From the NCBI GenBank assembly GCA_947254385.1, contig CAMYCP010000029.1, positions 1-10,971 of the forward strand: 10,971 nucleotides of DNA, given 5' to 3'. The DNA comes from an uncultured Filifactor sp. (lineage in GTDB: Bacteria > Bacillota > Clostridia > Peptostreptococcales > Filifactoraceae). Under the pieces are notes generated by a model. The model was not told the DNA's origin. It saw nothing but the letters and a program-made list of their open reading frames with translations, and did not search any database. How positions within the stretch are numbered: the first letter of the stretch is position 1; every line of letters begins with the position of its first letter. Shown here piece after piece: positions 1 through 6,257 of the stretch. Position numbers and translations under genes: made by a program.

Positions 1-340
1 GTAGTACAATAATGATATATTAACGTTAAAATAAACAATAAATAAATTAAAAAAATGATAAAAAGTATTATACTTAGAAATTTAAAAAAATTGTATGATA
101 CTACAATTTATAAAAGAAATCAGTATGATACTATTCTCTAATAGAAAAATCACTTAATTTATAGTGACCGGAACTTTAGAATTTCATTAATTGTTACGCT
201 TGCTAAAAAGCACTCTCCGCCTATTTGGGTTGAAAAATTATTTTTAAAATATAATTTATTACATCGAACACTTCGTGCGTCGTTTTGAATGAAATAGGTG
301 AGTAAAGCCTTACTAAAGCGTCACAATATTAATGATTTTT
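1..340. other. AT-rich intergenic region with degenerate repeats, no gene seen
   Basis: No convincing coding region is visible here. An open frame starts at the GTG at 298, but it lies largely opposite the well-supported ybaK-like gene and is its shadow. The region contains copy A of a long degenerate repeat (126-346, listed separately). A partial extra unit at about 94-120 (ATGATACTACAATTTATAAA) resembles the sequence at 6414-6440 that follows copy B. No GC-rich stem with a T-run was found that would clearly end the leftward ybaK-like transcript. Confidence 0.6.
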
Positions 341-346
341 CTATCG
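126..346. repeat. Long degenerate direct repeat, copy A
   Basis: Two blocks match copy B (6280-6405) in the same orientation. Block 1 is TGATACTATT at 126-135, followed by a small hairpin (CTATT 131-135 with AATAG 140-144) and AGAAAAATCA. Block 2 (255-346) begins TTTATTACATCG or close to it, contains GCGTCGTTTTGAA, and ends with ACTAAAGCGT, ACAATATTAATGATTTTT and CTATCG. Copy A carries roughly 95 extra bases between the blocks (about 157-250) that copy B lacks. The right end overlaps the stop codon of the ybaK-like gene. Origin unknown; it could be a decayed mobile element or a structured element. Confidence 0.7.
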
Positions 347-835
347 ATTTTCAGTATCGGATAAAATATCAGCAAATTCTGCATTTACAAGGTTTTGTAA
401 ATCCGTTGGCGAAAGCTCCGCCTGATATCCGATTTTACCGGCGCTTACTACTATTGTATCAAGATTTAAGGCTTTATCCGACAAAACCGTCTTATAGAGT
501 TTTTTCATGCCGACAGGCGAACAACCGCCGTGAATGTATCCGGTAAACTTGTTAAGCTCGGAGGATTTAAGCAGTGTTACACTCTTTACGGCAAAATGTG
601 AGGCGACTTTTTTATAGTCTAAAAAATCGTTTGCCGGAATTACCGCAACATATATATTTTTATCCGAACCTGAAAGCACCAAAGTCTTATAAACCCTGTA
701 AGGCTCGACGCCGATTTTTTTTGCGACCGACACGGCGTCTATATGTCCGTCCGTGACATTGTATTCATGCGTCGTGAAATTTACGCCCGACTTTTCCAAA
801 ATGCGCACAGCATTTGACTTAAAATGTGATTTCAT
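341..835 (-). CDS. ybaK: YbaK/EbsC-family Cys-tRNA(Pro) deacylase
   Basis: This 164-residue protein has the full length of the YbaK/EbsC family, stand-alone cytoplasmic editing enzymes that hydrolyse Cys-tRNA(Pro) mischarged by prolyl-tRNA synthetase. The family's key lysine lies in the motif VYKTLV (Lys50 here). The other conserved block, GGCSPVGMKK, is near residues 103-112, and a Gly-rich segment SAGKIGYQAELSP follows near 131-143. The start at 835 is supported by a ribosome binding site, AGGTGAGG on the minus strand (841-848), five bases or so from the ATG. It is divergent from the toxin and glycogen genes, so it is a separate transcription unit. A candidate promoter lies at 856-883. Its stop codon overlaps the end of repeat copy A. 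The substrate is assigned from family knowledge; close relatives can prefer other mischarged tRNAs. Confidence 0.9.
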   Translation of the reverse strand: MKSHFKSNAVRILEKSGVNFTTHEYNVTDGHIDAVSVAKKIGVEPYRVYKTLVLSGSDKNIYVAVIPANDFLDYKKVASHFAVKSVTLLKSSELNKFTGYIHGGCSPVGMKKLYKTVLSDKALNLDTIVVSAGKIGYQAELSPTDLQNLVNAEFADILSDTENR

Positions 836-1094
836 GAAAACCTCACCTACTGTAAAGTATATCTAAAAAATGATAAAAACCAAGAAAACAAATGGGAAAC
901 ATTATAAAATTCATATTTTATTTTTTTAAAATTAAACTTTTAGAGTTCACCTATAAAGGTATTATACATCAAAAAACTTTTTTCACGTTAGATTTAAAGC
1001 TTAAAGAGTTATAGACACTTTTTTTTTGCTGTTCAGGCTTACTTTCTTAAAAATAAAATTTTTGTAAAAAGCGCCCACAATTTCACCGGATATA
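836..1094. other. AT-rich intergenic region between ybaK-like gene and toxin locus
   Basis: Apart from the ybaK-like gene's promoter and ribosome binding site, no gene was seen on either strand. There is a short inverted repeat, ACCT-ATA-AAGGT, near 957-960 and a T-tract at about 1019-1027 without a clear GC-rich stem before it. Confidence 0.5.
856..883 (-). promoter_or_regulatory. Candidate sigma-A promoter of the ybaK-like gene
   Basis: Read on the minus strand, TTGGTT (878-883) and TATACT (856-861) are separated by 16 bases. The implied start site, near 849, would give a very short leader that begins just before the ribosome binding site. A stronger -10 sequence, TATAAT at 901-906 on the minus strand, has a poor -35 and is an alternative. 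Confidence 0.4.
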
Positions 1095-1123
1095 TTGAAA
1101 TTATAGGCTGTTTGTGATATTAT
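1095..1123 (+). promoter_or_regulatory. Promoter of the type I toxin mRNA
   Basis: TTGAAA (1095-1100) and TATTAT (1118-1123) are separated by exactly 17 bases, a good sigma-A promoter. The predicted start site is near 1130, at the beginning of the direct repeat TATAGGAGAA. The antisense promoter of the locus places its own start at the same point relative to the same repeat, which supports both assignments. Confidence 0.75.
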
Positions 1124-1127
1124 GCGA

Positions 1128-1154
1128 TATAGGAGAAGTTGATACAGGCGGTTT
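1128..1154 (+). repeat. Direct repeats DRa and DRb in the toxin mRNA 5' leader
   Basis: TATAGGAGAA (1128-1137) and AGGCGGTTT (1146-1154) both recur in the antisense RNA. On the minus strand TATAGGAGAA is at 1378-1387 and AAGCGGTTT at 1360-1368. The order and near spacing match the DRa/DRb repeats of the Fst (par, pAD1) toxin-antitoxin family. There, each RNA is encoded across the other copy of the repeat, so the two RNAs can base-pair in antisense at their 5' regions. Confidence 0.75.
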
Positions 1155-1177
1155 CCCCCAATCTTTATGAAAGGGGG
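1155..1177 (+). promoter_or_regulatory. Hairpin that sequesters the toxin ribosome binding site
   Basis: CCCC (1155-1158) can pair with GGGG (1174-1177), and CTTT (1163-1166) with AAAG (1170-1173). This places the Shine-Dalgarno sequence AAGGGGG inside a stem just before the toxin ATG at 1186. Blocking the ribosome binding site by a 5' stem-loop is a known control in type I toxin mRNAs. The fold is read by eye. Confidence 0.6.
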
Positions 1178-1185
1178 TGGTACTG

Positions 1186-1296
1186 ATGACGGATTTTGAA
1201 TTAATAGCTACGATACTCAACATAATTTTCATAATTATTTCAGCTATAAATCTAATGATCAGTATTATTACCCTTATTTTCACAATAAAGAAATAA
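1186..1296 (+). CDS. Small membrane toxin of a type I toxin-antitoxin system
   Basis: This is a 36-residue peptide beginning MTDFELIATILNII. It has a short acidic N-terminus, one long very hydrophobic segment (about residues 6-33, rich in Ile and Leu) and a terminal Lys-Lys. That is the plan of Fst-like and putative holin-like (Hol_Tox) toxins of Firmicutes, which insert in the cytoplasmic membrane. The start is chosen from the ribosome binding site AAGGGGGTGG (1171-1180), five bases upstream. The in-frame GTG at 1177 lies inside that site. The locus around it is what makes the call firm: its own promoter, a stem over the ribosome binding site, direct repeats shared with a convergent antisense RNA, and a bidirectional terminator. 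The alternative, an inert short ORF, is unlikely given this architecture. Toxicity itself is inferred. Confidence 0.85.
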   Translation: MTDFELIATILNIIFIIISAINLMISIITLIFTIKK

Positions 1297-1299
1297 GGC

Positions 1300-1384
1300 A
1301 AAAAAATCACCTGTAGTGTGCGAGCCACAGGTGATTGAAAAATTTTTTTCACAACGGGCAAACCGCTTTAATCGGCTTTCTCCT
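1300..1384 (-). ncRNA. Antisense antitoxin RNA (RNA II-like)
   Basis: The predicted minus-strand transcript is about 85 nt. It starts near 1384 from the strong promoter at 1391-1419 and ends in the stem 1305-1336 followed on this strand by a run of seven T. It carries TATAGGAGAA and AAGCGGTTT near its 5' end, the same repeats as in the toxin leader, and it shares the complementary terminator with the toxin mRNA. It can therefore pair with the toxin mRNA at both ends, as RNA II does in the Fst/par systems, and block translation. Ends are estimated from sequence only. Confidence 0.8.
1305..1336. terminator. Bidirectional terminator shared by toxin mRNA and antisense RNA
   Basis: A perfect 10-bp stem, AATCACCTGT (1305-1314) with ACAGGTGATT (1327-1336), has a 12-base loop. 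On the minus strand it runs directly into a T-tract (A-run at 1300-1306). On the plus strand a T-run at 1343-1349 follows after a short spacer. A common terminator between convergent RNAs is typical of Fst-like loci. Confidence 0.85.
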
Positions 1385-1390
1385 ATACAT

Positions 1391-1419
1391 ATTATAAAGC
1401 CTTTGATGTAAAAAGTCAA
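1391..1419 (-). promoter_or_regulatory. Promoter of the antisense antitoxin RNA
   Basis: Read on the minus strand, TTGACT (1414-1419) and TATAAT (1391-1396) are separated by 17 bases. It is closer to consensus than the toxin promoter, as expected when the antitoxin RNA must be in excess. The promoter lies almost wholly within the plus-strand terminator at 1396-1428. Confidence 0.85.
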
Positions 1420-1430
1420 AGGCTTTTTAT
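1396..1430 (+). terminator. Second plus-strand intrinsic terminator
   Basis: An 11-bp stem, AAAGCCTTTGA (1396-1406) with TCAAAGGCTTT (1416-1426), has a 9-base loop and continues into T residues. It would stop toxin transcripts that read through the first stem, insulating glgB. Its stem and loop contain the spacer and -35 of the antisense promoter. Confidence 0.8.
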
Positions 1431-1621
1431 ATTGTATACACTTTAACCGTAGCTGTTTTTAAATTTTTATTTTTTTGAAGATGCAAAATATTTTTGCTTA
1501 AAATACTGTTATTTTCTATGGTTTTGATATAAAATAAGGATATACACGAGTTGAGTTTTTAATTTTTTTTGAGTTTTAGAGACTTTTTAAAATAAAGTTT
1601 TCGCAAGTAAAGGAGGGACTT
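1431..1621 (+). promoter_or_regulatory. glgB leader with candidate promoter at 1475-1504
   Basis: TTGAAG (1475-1480) and TAAAAT (1499-1504) are 18 bases apart and could be the glycogen promoter. Between them lies a short palindrome, GCAAAA-TAT-TTTTGC (1483-1497), which could bind a repressor. Another weaker -10-like stretch, GATATAAAAT, lies near 1527-1536. The glgB ribosome binding site AGGAGGG is at 1611-1617. I saw no recognisable riboswitch or catabolite-control site. Confidence 0.35.
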
Positions 1622-3562
1622 ATGAATTTTAAGGACAAAGATTTGGATTTTGCCAAGTATTTATTCCATGAAGGTACAAATTATCGCTCGTATCAGTTTT
1701 TAGGTTCTTTTTTAAATGGCGAAGACTGCATATTTCGTGTTTGGGCGCCTAATGCGAAACGTGCGTGGGTAACGGGTGATTTTTGTGCTTGGAAAAATGA
1801 CGTTTTGCTTATGAACAAGGTGTCGGACGAGGGAATTTATGAGCTTGAAGTGCACGGCGTAAAAGAGTTTGATTGCTATAAGTACGTGTTTGAGACTGAG
1901 GACGGACGAATAATTTATAAGGCGGATCCTTACGCTCGTCACTTTGAAACACGCCCCGGCACGGCGTCGAAAGTTTATAATACCGACGATTACATATGGA
2001 AAGACAAAAATTGGATGCAGCGCCGCAAAGCGCCGTACGATAAGCCGATGAACATATATGAACTGCATTTGGGTTCATGGAGAAAGTACGAAGATGAAAA
2101 TTTCTTCAATTATCAGAAAATGGCGGAAGAAATAGTTGCTTACGTCAAAGATATGGGTTACACTCACGTTGAATTGCTTCCGGTGTCGGAACATCCTTAC
2201 GACAAATCATGGGGCTATCAGGTCACGGGATACTATGCTCCAAGTTCACGTTACGGTACCCCGAAAGATTTTATGGCGTTTGTGGATTATTTTCATAGAC
2301 ACGGGATAGGTGTTATTCTGGACTGGGTGCCGGGGCATTTTCCCAAAGACGAATCGGGTCTTGCCGACTTTGACGGGGGAAGTGTGTATGAATATTCCGA
2401 TCCGCTGAAGAGAGAACACGGAGAGTGGGGTACACGGGTATTCGATTTCGGCAAAAAAGAAGTGGAATGTTTTTTGGTTTCAAATGCGGCGTTCTGGTTC
2501 GACAAATACCATGTTGACGGCTTGAGAGTGGATGCAGTGTCGTCCATGGTGTATTTAAATTACGGCAGAACGGATGGCAATTGGCGTGCAAATGAAGAGG
2601 GCGGAATAATAAACCTTGAATGTATAAATATGCTCCGTAGACTTAACATCTATGTGTTCGGCGCATTTAAGGGCATAATGATGATTGCCGAAGAATCCAC
2701 CACATATCCGAATGTAACCAAGCCTGTATTTGAGGGGGGCTTAGGGTTCAATTTCAAATGGAACATGGGCTGGATGAACGACTCATTAAAATACATGAAA
2801 ACCGACCCGTTTTTTAAAAAAGATATGCATAACTGCATAACGTTCAGTATGACCTATGCGTTTGCCGAGAATTTCATACTCGCCATATCTCATGACGAAG
2901 TGGTGCACGGTAAAGGTTCGCTTTTATCCAAGATGCCGGGAGATTATGCGGAAAAATTTGCAAATTTGCGTACATTTTTGATTTATATGTATACACATCC
3001 GGGCAAAAAACTTCTGTTTATGGGTTCGGAAATTGCGCAGTTCATCGAATGGAACGAAGAAACCGAACTTGACTGGAATTTGCTCGAATTTGAGAGTCAC
3101 CGCAAACATAAGGACTTTGTGAGAGATCTTAATTATTTTTATAAAGATACCCCCGCTCTTTGGGAAATAGATTACGGCTGGGACGGCTTTAACTGGAACA
3201 CGGTGGACGACCGTGAAAATAACGTTATAGCCTACACCAGAAAAGGAACGGGCGAACAGGAATATCTCATAGTATGTCACTTTTCGTCGAAACTTTTAAA
3301 AGACTACAAAATCGGAGTGGACGGCAAAGAAAACTACAAACAGATACTTTCAAGCGATGAAGAAAAATACGGCGGTTCAGGCATAAACAACAATTTGGTA
3401 AAAACCTGCAAAAAAGAATATAACGGGCACGATCACTATATAAGCATAACCGTACCCGCATTTACCGCAATGATATTCAGACGTTCTTTAATACGCAGGA
3501 AACCGTCCAAAAAAATAAACGGCAAAATTTCTTCCAAAAACGGCGCAAAACCATTAAAATAG
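1622..3562 (+). CDS. glgB: 1,4-alpha-glucan (glycogen) branching enzyme GlgB
   Basis: This cytoplasmic 646-residue GH13 enzyme cuts alpha-1,4 glucan chains and rejoins the pieces by alpha-1,6 bonds. An N-terminal CBM48-like region (about 15-110, with FRVWAPNAKRAWVTGDF) precedes the catalytic barrel. All four conserved regions are visible. Region I is DWVPGHF (Asp234). Region II is GLRVDAV, with nucleophile Asp304. Region III is MIAEEST, with acid/base Glu357. Region IV is SHDEVVHGKGS, with His424-Asp425. The C-terminal beta domain runs to about 620. The last 20-odd residues form a Lys/Arg-rich tail beyond the usual end near IFRR. The start is fixed by AGGAGGG at 1611-1617. It is the first gene of the cluster, and an insertion-sequence remnant separates it from glgC. 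Confidence 0.97.
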   Translation: MNFKDKDLDFAKYLFHEGTNYRSYQFLGSFLNGEDCIFRVWAPNAKRAWVTGDFCAWKNDVLLMNKVSDEGIYELEVHGVKEFDCYKYVFETEDGRIIYKADPYARHFETRPGTASKVYNTDDYIWKDKNWMQRRKAPYDKPMNIYELHLGSWRKYEDENFFNYQKMAEEIVAYVKDMGYTHVELLPVSEHPYDKSWGYQVTGYYAPSSRYGTPKDFMAFVDYFHRHGIGVILDWVPGHFPKDESGLADFDGGSVYEYSDPLKREHGEWGTRVFDFGKKEVECFLVSNAAFWFDKYHVDGLRVDAVSSMVYLNYGRTDGNWRANEEGGIINLECINMLRRLNIYVFGAFKGIMMIAEESTTYPNVTKPVFEGGLGFNFKWNMGWMNDSLKYMKTDPFFKKDMHNCITFSMTYAFAENFILAISHDEVVHGKGSLLSKMPGDYAEKFANLRTFLIYMYTHPGKKLLFMGSEIAQFIEWNEETELDWNLLEFESHRKHKDFVRDLNYFYKDTPALWEIDYGWDGFNWNTVDDRENNVIAYTRKGTGEQEYLIVCHFSSKLLKDYKIGVDGKENYKQILSSDEEKYGGSGINNNLVKTCKKEYNGHDHYISITVPAFTAMIFRRSLIRRKPSKKINGKISSKNGAKPLK

Positions 3563-3675
3563 CGGTAGATATTCGATATTTCAGAATCTTTTGACGACAG
3601 AAAACCCCTAAAAACTCTATTTAAAAAATAAAATATTGTTTTTACAATGTATCAAATCCTATTTTTTAAAAAATA

Positions 3676-3722
3676 GTATCAAGAAATCTTCGAATCTTTA
3701 GATTCGTGAGATGAATTGATAC
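3676..3722. repeat. Structured 47-base hairpin repeat, copy 1
   Basis: The two arms pair along almost the whole length. GTATCAA (3676-3682) pairs with TTGATAC (3716-3722), ATCT (3686-3689) with AGAT (3709-3712), and CGAATCT (3691-3697) with AGATTCG (3700-3706) around a TT loop. A symmetrical GAA/GAA internal loop lies between the outer and middle stems. A second copy at 10866-10912 keeps the same fold with compensating changes. It sits directly before the tnpB remnant, so it may be the left end of an IS605-type element. That is inference. Confidence 0.85.
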
Positions 3723-3862
3723 AATAAAAGTATGTTGGAAGCTACCATTTACTTACGCTTGTGAACTTTACGTAAGACGGTAAAGTAATCTTATAGATTA
3801 TGAAACGCAAGTCAGAGGATGAATCAAGAAGCACCTAACCCAAAGTTTCGCGTGTAGTTCAC
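3723..3862 (+). pseudogene. Broken 3' end of tnpB with IS605/IS1341-type right end (omega-RNA region)
   Basis: Translated in pieces, the remnant gives EATIY (from 3739), then after a TTAC duplication ACELYVRR, then an in-frame TAA, then ETQVR, then after a frame change MNQEAPNPKFRV and a TAG stop (3855-3857). This is the recognisable C-terminus of IS605-type TnpB, which usually reads like IYACGD-VRP followed by a block ending MKQEAP. The DNA runs GAATCAAGAAGCACC and ends GTTCAC at 3857-3862, the usual right end of these elements, from which the omega RNA (TnpB guide RNA) is made. TnpB is an RNA-guided nuclease; here everything upstream of its last 40 or so codons is missing. The right-end hairpin also looks eroded (CCTAACCC has no full partner). 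It is probably dead as a gene. Whether an RNA is still made is unknown. Confidence 0.8.
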
Positions 3863-3966
3863 TTTTTACAGATAAATGCAGAGAAGTTAAAGTTTTTAAA
3901 AAATACATTCTTCATAAAATTAATTCCCGTATCGTAAATTAAGTATGATGAAAGAAGGGATTGAAT

Positions 3967-5151
3967 ATGTATAACAATAAAAAAGAAATGGTGGCGATGC
4001 TCCTTGCGGGAGGGCAAGGAAGCAGACTTGACGTACTTACAAGGTACATGGCTAAACCTGCCGTACCTTTCGGCGGGAAATACCGCATAATAGATTTTAC
4101 TCTCTCTAATTGCGTAAACTCCGGCGTTACGGAAGTCGGAGTGCTTACTCAATATAAACCGCTCGAACTTAACAGTTATATCGGTAACGGTCAGCCGTGG
4201 GACTTGGATAGAATGTTCGGCGGACTTGCGATTTTGCCTCCGTATACCGCCGGCAAAACGGGAGAGTGGTACCTCGGCACGGCAAACGCAATATATCAAA
4301 ACTTAAATTATATCGAACAGTATGATCCCGAATACGTACTTATCCTTTCAGCCGACCACATTTATAAAATGAACTATTCGCTTATGTTGGATTTTCATAA
4401 AATGAAAAAAGCGGATCTTACTATTGCCGTGATAGAAGTGCCGTTATATGAGGCTTCACGTTTTGGAATAATGAATACCGAAAAAGATCTTTCCGTGTAT
4501 GAATTTGAAGAAAAACCGGAAAAGCCCAAATCAAACAAAGCCTCAATGGGAATATACATTTTTAAATGGGAAAAACTTAAAAAATATTTGGAACTTGAAG
4601 AAAATCTCGAAAACACTTCTCACGATTTCGGCAAAGATGTCATTCCTCTAATGCTTAAAAACGAAGAAAGATTGTTCGCATACCCGTACGAAGGCTATTG
4701 GAAAGATGTCGGCACGATAGAAAGCTTGTGGCAAGCCAACATGGATCTTTTGGACGGTAAAAATTCGCTCTATATAAATGACCCGTTGTGGCGTATATAT
4801 TGTCGTCACTTTGAGTCCATGCCGCAATATGTCGGATCGGACGCAAGTATAAAAAACTCCATGATAACCGAAGGCTCCGAAATTTATGGAAACGTAATAA
4901 ATTCGGTAATATCGGGCGGAGTAAAGATTGCCGAGGGAGCAAAGGTAAAAGACAGCGTAATTATGCAAAATGTGAGTATTGAAGAAGGAGCTGAAATCAC
5001 ACGTGCTATAATAGCCTCGGATACAAAAATCGGCAAAAACTCCTCCGTGGGATCGGACAAAGAGGGCAGTGAAATTATTGTAATAGAAAGAGGCACGAAA
5101 ATTTTAGAGGGAGAAGTTATTTTACCGGAAAACAAGGGGGTGGAAAAATGA
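3967..5151 (+). CDS. glgC: Glucose-1-phosphate adenylyltransferase GlgC
   Basis: GlgC makes ADP-glucose from ATP and glucose-1-phosphate, the committed step of bacterial glycogen synthesis, in the cytoplasm. I start it at the ATG at 3967 (394 residues), because AGAAGGGA ends at 3960. The in-frame TTG at 3961 touches that site and leaves no spacing. The nucleotidyltransferase domain has [10 protein letters not shown] (residues 12-21), [15 protein letters not shown] (30-44), the Asp-containing [10 protein letters not shown] near 130, [16 protein letters not shown] and [20 protein letters not shown] left-handed beta-helix C-terminal part follows, with repeats such as [21 protein letters not shown]. 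It overlaps glgD by 4 bases (ATGA), so the two are translationally coupled. It is catalytically complete, unlike GlgD. An insertion-sequence remnant lies just upstream, so it may have its own promoter. Confidence 0.97.
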   Translation: MYNNKKEMVAMLLAGGQGSRLDVLTRYMAKPAVPFGGKYRIIDFTLSNCVNSGVTEVGVLTQYKPLELNSYIGNGQPWDLDRMFGGLAILPPYTAGKTGEWYLGTANAIYQNLNYIEQYDPEYVLILSADHIYKMNYSLMLDFHKMKKADLTIAVIEVPLYEASRFGIMNTEKDLSVYEFEEKPEKPKSNKASMGIYIFKWEKLKKYLELEENLENTSHDFGKDVIPLMLKNEERLFAYPYEGYWKDVGTIESLWQANMDLLDGKNSLYINDPLWRIYCRHFESMPQYVGSDASIKNSMITEGSEIYGNVINSVISGGVKIAEGAKVKDSVIMQNVSIEEGAEITRAIIASDTKIGKNSSVGSDKEGSEIIVIERGTKILEGEVILPENKGVEK

Positions 5152-6257
5152 ACGCTTTTGCTTTAATATTCGCCGACATATACAAACCCAACCGCATGGA
5201 GAGTTTGACGGCGGTAAGATCAATATCGTCCGTACCTTTCGGGTGCAGATACCGTTTAATAGATTTTACTCTCTCATCTCTTGTTGCGTCCAAAGTTCCG
5301 GATATAGGTATAATTACTCAATTTAATTACAATTCCCTGATGGATCACTTGGGCTGGGGTAAAGATTGGGATTTAAACCGCAAAAACGGAGGACTTAAAG
5401 TCTTGACCCCTATGGCGGAAGAATCCGACATTCATATATACAGAAATAAATTTGAAGCCATGTATAGCGTCGAGCAATACATTCAATCCCGCCTTGAAGA
5501 ATATTGTATCCTAAGCGACGGCAATATGGTCTATACGCTTGACTTTGACGATCTGCTCAATTTTCATGTAAGCAAGGGTGCGGATATAACGGTGGTATAC
5601 CGTAAAAGTGTGCCTAAAGCCAACGAAACGCAAATTATAGTTGACGAACACAAGCGTGCCTATGATGCGCTCTACCATTCGCAAAGTGGCACAAAAGAAT
5701 GTGATATGCTCACACGGATATTTGTAATCAAAAAAAGCCACCTTTTAAACCTTATAAAAAGAGGTATGACTCTCGGTTGGGAAGACATCGCAAAAGACTA
5801 CATTTCCAAAAATTTCAATCGACTTTTAGTTTATGCCTATGAAATAAAAAACTATTATCGCCCGATAAACAATATAGAAGAATATTACAACGTGAGTATG
5901 GAACTTTTGGACGAAAACATACGAAAAGAATTGTTTTTAAGCGGAGCGGGAATTTTGACCAGAATAAAAGACAGCGCCCCCGCAACTTACGGCTCGGATT
6001 GTGTGGTAAAAAACAGTCTTATAGCGGACGGTACCGTCATAGACGGCACCGTGGAAAACAGTTTGATTTTTCGTGATGTGAAGATTGAAAAAGGCGTAAC
6101 GGTCAAAAATTCCATAATATTTCAAAATTCAGTGATTCAATCCGGTTCATATCTCGACTACGTAATATCGGACAAAGAAGTTACGATAGGTGAAAACAAT
6201 AATTTAAGAGGTGTAAGACAATGTCCGTTCACCATTGCCAAAGGGAAAACTCTGTAA
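5148..6257 (+). CDS. glgD: GlgD, regulatory paralogue of ADP-glucose pyrophosphorylase
   Basis: This 369-residue paralogue of GlgC has the same nucleotidyltransferase plus beta-helix plan. It has lost the key residues. The nucleotide-binding loop [10 protein letters not shown] is replaced by [13 protein letters not shown], the KPAVPFGGK block by SSVPFGCRY, and [10 protein letters not shown] by [12 protein letters not shown]. Family knowledge from Firmicutes, including Geobacillus, is that GlgD is not an efficient enzyme alone but forms a mixed complex with GlgC and alters its activity. The ATGA overlap with glgC fits co-translation and subunit pairing. A beta-helix with [22 protein letters not shown] near residues 285-310 is intact, so the fold is retained. 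Confidence 0.94.
   Translation: MNAFALIFADIYKPNRMESLTAVRSISSVPFGCRYRLIDFTLSSLVASKVPDIGIITQFNYNSLMDHLGWGKDWDLNRKNGGLKVLTPMAEESDIHIYRNKFEAMYSVEQYIQSRLEEYCILSDGNMVYTLDFDDLLNFHVSKGADITVVYRKSVPKANETQIIVDEHKRAYDALYHSQSGTKECDMLTRIFVIKKSHLLNLIKRGMTLGWEDIAKDYISKNFNRLLVYAYEIKNYYRPINNIEEYYNVSMELLDENIRKELFLSGAGILTRIKDSAPATYGSDCVVKNSLIADGTVIDGTVENSLIFRDVKIEKGVTVKNSIIFQNSVIQSGSYLDYVISDKEVTIGENNNLRGVRQCPFTIAKGKTL

Larger units (their letters stand above)
3563..3966. other. glgB-glgC intergenic region with mobile-element debris
   Basis: About 400 bases without an intact gene interrupt the glycogen cluster. From left to right there is AT-rich sequence, a perfect 18-base palindrome (CTATTTTTT 3659-3667 with AAAAAATAG 3668-3676), a structured hairpin repeat (3676-3722), a broken 3' end of tnpB with an IS605-type right end (about 3723-3862), and an AT-rich leader of glgC. 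A weak candidate promoter for glgC is TTTACA (3865-3870) and TAAAGT (3888-3893), 17 bases apart, starting right at the edge of the insertion-sequence remnant. Confidence 0.7.

Noticed and set aside
258..346. The long repeat as a coding remnant (frames reading LKRHNINDF in copy A and LKRYNINDF in copy B)
   Set aside because: The peptide similarity follows from the near-identical DNA; neither copy has an open frame of useful length and changes are not biased to third positions in any clear way.
298..546. An 82-codon plus-strand frame with a GTG start
   Set aside because: It lies mostly opposite the ybaK-like gene, which has family motifs and a good ribosome binding site; no protein family is recognisable.
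1101..1361. An 86-codon minus-strand frame across the toxin locus
   Set aside because: It runs antisense through the toxin gene, both direct repeats and the terminator; the small plus-strand toxin and antisense RNA explain the region better.
3659..3676. The perfect 18-base palindrome CTATTTTTT/AAAAAATAG as a terminator of glgB
   Set aside because: The stem has almost no GC, so it would be weak as an intrinsic terminator; it may be just AT-rich sequence at the edge of the inserted element. Left as a remark within the intergenic entry.
3961..3966. The TTG at 3961 as the start of glgC
   Set aside because: It directly touches the Shine-Dalgarno sequence ending at 3960, leaving no spacing. The ATG at 3967 has a suitable gap.
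3859..4299. A 146-codon minus-strand frame over the start of glgC
   Set aside because: It is antisense to a clearly coding glgC and has no family signal; AT-rich codon bias in glgC leaves the opposite frame open.
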